Assembly (NCBI RefSeq): GCF_029688735.1
Contig: NZ_JARULD010000002.1
Span: 558,001 to 622,000, forward strand
Length of the DNA stretch: 64,000 bases
Source: Qipengyuania flavescens
GTDB taxonomy: Bacteria; Pseudomonadota; Alphaproteobacteria; Sphingomonadales; Sphingomonadaceae
Direction of reading: 5' to 3'
Shown here: positions 58,227 through 64,000 of the stretch, one piece after another
Position numbering within the stretch: the stretch's first letter is position 1
Layout of the letters: every line of letters begins with the position of its first letter
Program-made: the position numbers and the translations under genes
The notes under the pieces: generated by a model
The model's input: the letters and a program-made list of their open reading frames with translations, nothing else
Databases searched by the model: none
Told to the model about the DNA's origin: nothing

Positions 58227-58397
58227 CTCTCTCCCATTCTCGTTGCGTTTCGAGACTTACCGTATCGGCTGCGCTTTTCCACCGTGGATTTTCTCGCTAG
58301 CAGAGAATCTTGATTGCGAGAGGATGGGGTGCCTCCTAGGTGCGGCTCCCCAATGGAAAAGGCGCGCGGATCATGCGTGCCAGACAAGGATTTACGG

Positions 58398-60416
58398 ATG
58401 GCAACAGCCGCCACCACGCCGCAGGACTCCGCGTCCTCCACCCCCGATGCCATCGTCGTCCGCTTTGCCGGGGACTCGGGCGACGGAATGCAGCTGACGG
58501 GCGGCCAGTTCACGCTGTCGACCGCACTGGCGGGCAACGACCTTGCGACCTTCCCCGATTTCCCCGCCGAAATCCGCGCGCCGCAGGGCACGCTGTTCGG
58601 CGTGTCCGCCTTCCAGATCAACTTCGGCAGCCGGCAGATCAACACGGCGGGCGATGCGCCCGATGTGCTTGTGGCGATGAACCCGGCGGCGCTGAAAGTG
58701 AACCTCGCGGCGCTGAAGCCCGGCGGCCTGATCATCGCCGACACCGGTGCCTTCACCAAGCGGAACCTCGACAAGGCGCATTACGAAGCCAATCCGCTGG
58801 AGGACGACAGCCTCGCGAAATACGACGTGCTGGCCTTCGACATCAGCGAGAAGACGATCGAGGCGGTCAAACCCTTCGGCCTCGGCAACAAGGATGCGTT
58901 GCGCTCGAAGAATATGTGGACGCTGGGCCTCGCGCTGTGGATGTTCGGTCGCTCACGCCAGCCGATCCACGACTGGCTGAAGGCCAAGTTCAAGTCCAAG
59001 CCCGACATCGCCGATGCGAATATCGCCGCGCTCGATGCCGGCCATGCCTTCGGCGAAACGGCGGAGCTGTCCGGTCCGATGCGCCAGATGGAAATGCCGC
59101 CGGTCCAGAGCGAGCCCGGGCTCTACCGCACGATTACCGGCGCGGAAGCGGTGTCGCTTGGCTTGGTCGCGGGCGCGCAGCTGGCCGAACTGCCGATGTT
59201 CTTCGGTGGCTATCCGATCACGCCCGCCAGCGCGATCTTGCACCACCTAGCGCGGCTGAAGGAGTATGGCGTCACGACCTTCCAGGCAGAGGACGAGATC
59301 GCCGCGATCTGCGCTGCCATCGGGGCGAGCTATGCCGGGCAGCTGGGCGTCACCAGCTCGTCCGGCCCTGGTATCGCACTGAAGACGGAAGCCATCGGCC
59401 TCGGCATCATGACCGAGCTGCCGCTTGTGATCGTCAATTCGCAACGCGGCGGGCCGAGCACCGGGCTGCCCACCAAGACCGAGCAGAGCGACCTTTATCA
59501 GGCGGTCTATGGCCGCAATGGCGACGCGCCCATGCCGGTGATCGCCGCGCGGAGCCCGTCGGACGCTTTCGAGGTGGCCATCGAGGCCTGCCGCATCGCG
59601 ACCGAATACATGACACCCGTCATGCTGCTGACCGATGGCTATATCGCCAATGCCGCCGAACCGTGGAAGGTGCCGAACCCGGCCGATTTCGAGCCGTTCC
59701 CCGCGCAATTCCTCACCGAACCGCGCGGCGAGCAATTGCTGCCGTACAAGCGCAACGAAAAGGGCGCGCGCCCGTGGATCAAGCCCGGCACACCCGGCAT
59801 GATGCACCGCATCGGCGGGATCGAGAAGCACGAGGAAACGGGCAATATCGACTATTCGCCTGACAACCACCAGCGCATGACCGACCTGCGCAAGGCCAAG
59901 ATCGAGAACATCGCCGTCCCCGATCAGGAGGTCGCGCTGGGCGATACGTCCGGCACGCTCGCCGTGGTCGGCTGGGGCAGCACCTACGGCCCGATCCACC
60001 AGGCCGTGCGCCGCAGCATCGCCAAGGGTTGCTCGGTCAGCCACATCCACGTGCGCCATATCTGGCCAATGCCGAAGAATCTGGGCGAGTTGCTCAAGGG
60101 CTTCGACCATGTGCTGGTGCCGGAAATGAACACCGGCCAGTTCAAGACCGTGCTGCGCGACCAGTTCCTCGTCGATGCGCAACCGCTCACCAAGACCAGC
60201 GGCCAGCCCTTCCAGATCGCCGAGCTGGAAGCGGAAATCGCGAAATATTTCGACGGCATCGAAGGCAATGAGGGCGGGGAGGTCGCAGTGAACGACCAGC
60301 AGCTTCCCAATCTGGAAGCAGGTCATGACGATGGGTCTTATCCCGACGCCCCCTATCACGGCGATGATGCAACCCCTTCGGGCAAAGCCACCGATTCCGA
60401 GGCAGTAAACCAATGA
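58398..60416 (+). CDS. korA: 2-oxoglutarate:ferredoxin oxidoreductase, fused gamma-alpha subunit
   Basis: KorA, with KorB, oxidises 2-oxoglutarate to succinyl-CoA and reduces ferredoxin. This 672-residue form carries the gamma domain first (VRFAGDSGDGMQLTGGQF, ATFPDFPAEIRAPQGT) and then the alpha domain (FFGGYPITPASAILHHLA, TSSSGPGIALKTEA, QRGGPSTGLPTKTEQSDL). The start at 58398 has AAGGA about nine bases upstream; the open frame to 58314 is not used. The C-terminal 60 residues are acidic and low-complexity. korB overlaps the stop by 4 bp. Confidence 0.94.
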   Translation: MATAATTPQDSASSTPDAIVVRFAGDSGDGMQLTGGQFTLSTALAGNDLATFPDFPAEIRAPQGTLFGVSAFQINFGSRQINTAGDAPDVLVAMNPAALKVNLAALKPGGLIIADTGAFTKRNLDKAHYEANPLEDDSLAKYDVLAFDISEKTIEAVKPFGLGNKDALRSKNMWTLGLALWMFGRSRQPIHDWLKAKFKSKPDIADANIAALDAGHAFGETAELSGPMRQMEMPPVQSEPGLYRTITGAEAVSLGLVAGAQLAELPMFFGGYPITPASAILHHLARLKEYGVTTFQAEDEIAAICAAIGASYAGQLGVTSSSGPGIALKTEAIGLGIMTELPLVIVNSQRGGPSTGLPTKTEQSDLYQAVYGRNGDAPMPVIAARSPSDAFEVAIEACRIATEYMTPVMLLTDGYIANAAEPWKVPNPADFEPFPAQFLTEPRGEQLLPYKRNEKGARPWIKPGTPGMMHRIGGIEKHEETGNIDYSPDNHQRMTDLRKAKIENIAVPDQEVALGDTSGTLAVVGWGSTYGPIHQAVRRSIAKGCSVSHIHVRHIWPMPKNLGELLKGFDHVLVPEMNTGQFKTVLRDQFLVDAQPLTKTSGQPFQIAELEAEIAKYFDGIEGNEGGEVAVNDQQLPNLEAGHDDGSYPDAPYHGDDATPSGKATDSEAVNQ

Positions 60417-61447
60417 ACGCACCCGTTAAGATCGAAACCACGCTCAAGGACTGGGAAACCGACCAAGAGGTTCGCTGGTGCCCGGGGTGCGGCGACTATG
60501 CCATTCTCAAGGCGGTGCAGCGCACGCTGCCGCAGCTGGGGGCGGACCCGGCGAACACGGTGTTTATCAGCGGGATCGGCTGTTCGAGCCGCTTTCCCTA
60601 TTACATCGAGAGCTACGGCTTCCACACCATCCACGGCCGCGCGCCGGCCTTTGCGACGGGGGCGAAGCTCGCCAATCCGGAACTCGACATCTGGCTGGTG
60701 ACGGGCGACGGCGATGGTCTTTCCATCGGCGGCAACCATCTGATGCATGTCCTGCGCCGCAACGTGAACATGCAGATCATGCTGTTCAACAACGAGATCT
60801 ACGGCCTCACCAAGGGTCAGGCCTCGCCGACCAGCCGCGAGGGGACCAAGTCGCCCTCGACCCCGATCGGCAGCTACGATCACCCGGCTCGCCCGGCGGC
60901 CTTCGCGCTCGGCAGCGGGGCGCGCTTCATCGGGCGCGGGTTCGATGTGTCGAAGCATTTGCCCGACGTGCTCAAGGCGGCGCATGCGCACAAGGGCGCG
61001 GCGTTTATCGAGATCTTCCAGAACTGCATCGTCTACAACAAGGATGTGTTCGACGATTTCGCCGCTCCGAAGGGGGCGGAGGATCGCCAGCTGTGGCTTG
61101 AAAACGGCAAGCCCATGCTGTTCGCCAAGGACACCAAGGGCCTTGCGCTCAATCGCGAGACGCTCGGCCTCGAAGTGGTCGATGTGACAGGCGGCGACTG
61201 GGAAAGCGCGGGCGTGATCGTTCACGACGTCACCAACCGCTCGGTCGCGCACATGCTGATCGAAATGCCCTTCGGTCCGTTCCCCATGGCGCTCGGCGTG
61301 CTCTATGACGATCCGCGTCCGACTTTCGAGGATGCGGTGACCGAAGAACGCGAGCGGGCCAGCGCGGGCAAGGAAGCGAACCTCGCCAAGCTGCTCGGCA
61401 CGGGGCAGACCTGGACGGTCAGTGGGACGGCGCAGGATCCGGTTTAA
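60413..61447 (+). CDS. korB: 2-oxoglutarate:ferredoxin oxidoreductase beta subunit
   Basis: The thiamine-diphosphate-binding subunit, 344 residues. WCPGCGDYAILKAV has the conserved Cys residues, GIGCSSRFPYY and the thiamine-binding GDGDGLSIGGNHLMHVLRR followed by FNNEIYGLTKGQASPTS are diagnostic. No 4Fe-4S ferredoxin domain is fused, as expected for the two-subunit enzyme. The ATGA overlap with korA means coupled translation. The ferredoxin gene is not in the window. Confidence 0.95.
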   Translation: MNAPVKIETTLKDWETDQEVRWCPGCGDYAILKAVQRTLPQLGADPANTVFISGIGCSSRFPYYIESYGFHTIHGRAPAFATGAKLANPELDIWLVTGDGDGLSIGGNHLMHVLRRNVNMQIMLFNNEIYGLTKGQASPTSREGTKSPSTPIGSYDHPARPAAFALGSGARFIGRGFDVSKHLPDVLKAAHAHKGAAFIEIFQNCIVYNKDVFDDFAAPKGAEDRQLWLENGKPMLFAKDTKGLALNRETLGLEVVDVTGGDWESAGVIVHDVTNRSVAHMLIEMPFGPFPMALGVLYDDPRPTFEDAVTEERERASAGKEANLAKLLGTGQTWTVSGTAQDPV

Positions 61448-61483
61448 TCCTAATTTCGCGCACTAAGACAGTAAGGCACGAAG

Positions 61484-61893
61484 ATGCCGCGCGATGACGC
61501 ACTCGAGCGAGTGGCCAAGATCGTTGTCGATTATGGCTACCGCCTGCATCGTGATCTTGGGCCGGGTCTTCTCGAAAACGCCTATGAGCAATTGATGTTC
61601 AACTTGCTGCGGAACGGTGGCCTTGAGGTTGCTCGACAGGTGACTGTCCCGCTTAAATATCAAGGCGTTGTCATTGACAACGCATTCAAGGCCGATTTGC
61701 TCGTGAACAATCGGCTGTGGTAGAGCTGAAATCGACCGAGCAGCATCAACCAGTCCATGCGAAGCAGCTCATGACCTACTTGCGGGTGATGAACCTGCCG
61801 CTGGGACTTCTAATAAACTTCGGCTTGCCAACCTTTAAATCCGGTATCCGGCGCATTGCTAATGACTATCACAGCGGCTGGACCAGACCATGA
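61484..61893 (+). pseudogene. GxxExxY family protein, frameshifted
   Basis: The first frame (61484-61723) encodes ALERVAKIVVDYGYRLHRDL followed by GPGLLENAY, the GxxExxY motif, and runs to FKADLLVNNRLW then stop. The second frame from about 61717 to 61893 continues with VVELKSTEQHQPVHAKQLM, TYLR and LGLLINFG, the conserved C-terminal half. Restoring one base near 61716 would join RL to VVELKS. It is therefore a recent single-base loss or a sequence error. The family is implicated in nucleic-acid handling only by homology. Confidence 0.85.
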
Positions 61894-61956
61894 ACTCTTT
61901 GTGTCTTGGTTGCTTAGCGCGAACCACTGCTTCACCTCAGCGTTTGAGAGAGTCAA

Positions 61957-62925
61957 ATGGATAACCTCACCCACTCCCTCGTCGGGGCGCTGATCGGGCA
62001 GGCGGGGCTCAAGCGGAAGACCGGCCTCGCCATGCCCGCGCTGATTATCGGGGCGAACCTGCCCGACGTGGACGCGGCATGCTTCCTGTGGCTCGACGGG
62101 GTGGAGCATCTCGGCTTCCGGCGCGGGATCACGCATGGTCCGCCCGCCTGGCTGCTGCTGCCGCTGGTGCTGGCGGGGCTGCTTTACGGGTTCGACCGCT
62201 GGCAGGCGAAGCGCGGCACACGGCCCGCCGCACGGCTGCCGGTGAGCTTCAAATGGCTCTACCTGCTCGGCTTTATCGGCTGCCTGACGCATCCGGCGCT
62301 CGACTGGCTGAACGTCTACGGCATCCGCCTGCTGGAGCCGTTCTCCAGCCGCTGGTTCTACGGCGACACGCTGTTCATCATCGACGTCTGGCTGTGGGCG
62401 CTGATGGGCTTCGCGACCTGGTTCTCGCTCCGCCGCGAGAAGCGGGGCGGGGAGTGGCGACGGCCTGCGCGCGTGGCGCTGAGTGTGGCGCTGGCGTATA
62501 TAGGAGTGAATGGAGCGATTACAGCTGCTATGGAAACGCGTGACGGTGATGTGGCTGGCCAGCAAGTGATCGCCAGTCCCGTTCCGTTCTGGTTTTGGGA
62601 GCGAGAGATGATCCTTGGTCGTGATGGAAGATATGCCATCGTTAATCCGGCCATCGAAAGACAGGACTTGAATTTGACGAGCACTACCGAAGATGCCCAA
62701 TTCATAGATTTCGTTGGCGAATGCGAAGTGCCCAATTTGCCAACTGCCGCTCCCACGGCGAACGAGCCGTCGGCTTTCCTCTTTTGGTCCCGCGCGCCAT
62801 TCGCCGAGCGGGCACTCGACGGCTCAGTATTGCTGCGCGACGCACGCTTCTACGATCCGCGTGCTCGTGACCGCTTTACTGTAAAGCTGCCCGATGTGCA
62901 GTGCGAGGAACTTCCCGCGCGATAG
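61957..62925 (+). CDS. DUF457/YdjM-type membrane-bound metal-dependent hydrolase
   Basis: A 322-residue integral membrane protein. The N-terminal MDNLTHSLVGALIGQAGL, GANLPDVDA, GFRRGITHGPPAW and the later CLTHPALDWLNVYG hold the His/Asp residues typical of the DUF457 (YdjM) family. About four transmembrane segments follow. The last 120 residues are soluble and come from DNA visibly less GC-rich than the rest. The start at 61957 fits the family N-terminus. The substrate is unknown. Confidence 0.85.
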   Translation: MDNLTHSLVGALIGQAGLKRKTGLAMPALIIGANLPDVDAACFLWLDGVEHLGFRRGITHGPPAWLLLPLVLAGLLYGFDRWQAKRGTRPAARLPVSFKWLYLLGFIGCLTHPALDWLNVYGIRLLEPFSSRWFYGDTLFIIDVWLWALMGFATWFSLRREKRGGEWRRPARVALSVALAYIGVNGAITAAMETRDGDVAGQQVIASPVPFWFWEREMILGRDGRYAIVNPAIERQDLNLTSTTEDAQFIDFVGECEVPNLPTAAPTANEPSAFLFWSRAPFAERALDGSVLLRDARFYDPRARDRFTVKLPDVQCEELPAR

Positions 62926-62952
62926 TCCCGTTGCCTCGCAAAAGGGGATTTC

Positions 62953-64000
62953 ATGGCTTCACCACAAATCGTCTGGCTGCGGCGCGACCTGCGCCTGAAG
63001 GACCAGCCCGCGCTCCACGCCGCCGCGCAGGCAGGGCCGGTAATCCCGGTCTATATCCTCGACGACGAGCGCGCGGGCGACCGCAAGCTGGGCGGGGCGC
63101 ATCGCTGGTGGCTGCACCATTCGCTGAAGGACCTCGCGAAAAGCTATGGCCGACGCAATGCGCAGATCGTGCTGCGCCGGGGCGACAGTGTCTCCGTGCT
63201 GCAGGGCATCGCGCAGGAAACCGGCGCGAGCGCGATCCACGCCAATCGCCATTACGAACCCTGGCACCGCGAGGCCGAGGAAGACCTGCACGACGCGCTG
63301 AAGGATAGCGAGTGCGAGCTGGTTCTGCACGACGGGAACTACCTGCTGCCCCCCGGAACGGCGCGCACCGGCGGCGGCGATCCCTACAAGATCTACACGC
63401 CCTTCATGCGGGCGGTGAAAGAGCTGCTGCCCCCGCGCGACGAGTTGCCGGAGCCGGACACGATCTCGCAGCCCTCCGACATGCCGGAAAGCGACGACCT
63501 CTCCGACTGGGAGCTGCTGCCGACCAAGCCCGATTGGGCAGGCGGCCTGCGCGATTTCTGGACCGTGGGCGAGGATGCCGCGCACGAGCGGCTCGACTGG
63601 TGGGCCGATCACGTCGGCGGCTATGACGACGGGCGCAATCTGCCGAGCGAGGATGCGACCTCCAAGATGTCCCCGCACCTCCATTGGGGCGAAATCTCGC
63701 CGGTCAGCATCTGGCACCGCATGAAGGACATGCGCTCCGACGGGTGGCAGGTCTACGAGAAGGAGCTGATCTGGCGCGATTATGCACAGAACGTCATCTG
63801 CCAGTTCCCGAAGTATCCCGAAGAAAGCTACCGCGATTACGACGAGCAGACGCTGTGGCGGAATCCCAATCGCGGGCACGTGATCCAGTCCGAACTGGAG
63901 GCGTGGCAGCAGGGGCAGACCGGCTATCCGATCGTCGATGCCGGCATGCGCCAGCTATGGCAGACCGGCTGGATGCACAATCGCGTCCGCATGATCGCGG
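62953..64000 (+). CDS. phrB: Deoxyribodipyrimidine photolyase, 3' end outside window
   Basis: The photolyase repairs UV-induced pyrimidine dimers with blue light. The visible 349 residues start VWLRRDLRLKDQPALHAA (antenna-chromophore domain), include HANRHYEPWHREAEEDL and EDATSKMSPHLHWGEISP, the start of the FAD-binding domain, then ELIWRDYAQN and YPIVDAGMRQLWQTGWMHNR, which contacts the flavin. The gene continues past base 64000. AAAAGGGGA precedes the ATG at 62953. Confidence 0.95.
   Translation, partial: MASPQIVWLRRDLRLKDQPALHAAAQAGPVIPVYILDDERAGDRKLGGAHRWWLHHSLKDLAKSYGRRNAQIVLRRGDSVSVLQGIAQETGASAIHANRHYEPWHREAEEDLHDALKDSECELVLHDGNYLLPPGTARTGGGDPYKIYTPFMRAVKELLPPRDELPEPDTISQPSDMPESDDLSDWELLPTKPDWAGGLRDFWTVGEDAAHERLDWWADHVGGYDDGRNLPSEDATSKMSPHLHWGEISPVSIWHRMKDMRSDGWQVYEKELIWRDYAQNVICQFPKYPEESYRDYDEQTLWRNPNRGHVIQSELEAWQQGQTGYPIVDAGMRQLWQTGWMHNRVRMIA

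Overview
The window is high-GC chromosomal DNA of an alphaproteobacterium, most likely Sphingomonadales, family Erythrobacteraceae (Erythrobacter/Qipengyuania type). This is inferred from gene content and protein character: sdhCDA, a fused korA, a class II-type phaC, BamD, and paired PAS-GGDEF-EAL-PilZ proteins. There is no rRNA or tRNA gene in the window to confirm it. About 58 protein genes are supported. They are densely packed, with many 1-8 bp stop/start overlaps. There is no CRISPR array, insertion sequence or recognisable prophage.

Layout. 1-1552: end of a fatty-acid operon (fabD, fabG), then a 389-bp spacer built as a large nested inverted repeat, then dnaN. 3126-12519: a DUF2855 gene facing a long minus-strand run that reads fprA, phaC, phaZ, MFS transporter, N-acyl-D-amino-acid deacylase-like amidohydrolase, MDR oxidoreductase. 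12713-17220: two tandem c-di-GMP proteins, the second with a degenerate EAL domain. 17379-21615: lepA followed by a lower-GC restriction-modification-Vsr cassette. 21720-24224: a solitary terminase-small-subunit-like gene, a repeat-like spacer and a soluble chemoreceptor-like protein. 24310-27746: proline synthesis (proA, proC and divergent proB), with unusual start codons. 27849-35100: bamD, a CapA-like gene, recN, a DUF2165 gene and ligA. 35264-42363: a CinA-like gene behind a structured leader, two SDRs, an FAD oxidase, a class A beta-lactamase-like hydrolase, DUF2459, prmA and a subclass B3 metallo-beta-lactamase. 42473-47376: sdhC-sdhD-sdhA without sdhB, then two peptidase genes. 47373-52169: cyclophilin, ClpP-like protease, BlaI/M56 pair, a small double-glycine-leader peptide gene and a YpfJ-type metallopeptidase. 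52256-64000: 3-hydroxybutyrate dehydrogenase, a small membrane protein, guaB, an RsmB-family methyltransferase, a TPR protein, rppH, an HSL-type esterase, korA-korB, a frameshifted GxxExxY gene, a DUF457 membrane protein and the 5' part of a photolyase gene.

How it fits together. The metabolic picture is an aerobic heterotroph: TCA cycle with 2-oxoglutarate:ferredoxin oxidoreductase and succinate dehydrogenase, polyhydroxyalkanoate storage (phaC/phaZ, with bdhA elsewhere), proline and purine synthesis, and light-dependent DNA repair. The accessory interest lies in the R-M-Vsr cassette, the BlaI/M56 pair whose extracytoplasmic part is a charged heptad repeat instead of a penicillin sensor, the double-glycine peptide beside it, the structured leader in front of the CinA-like gene, and the tandem GGDEF/EAL pair.
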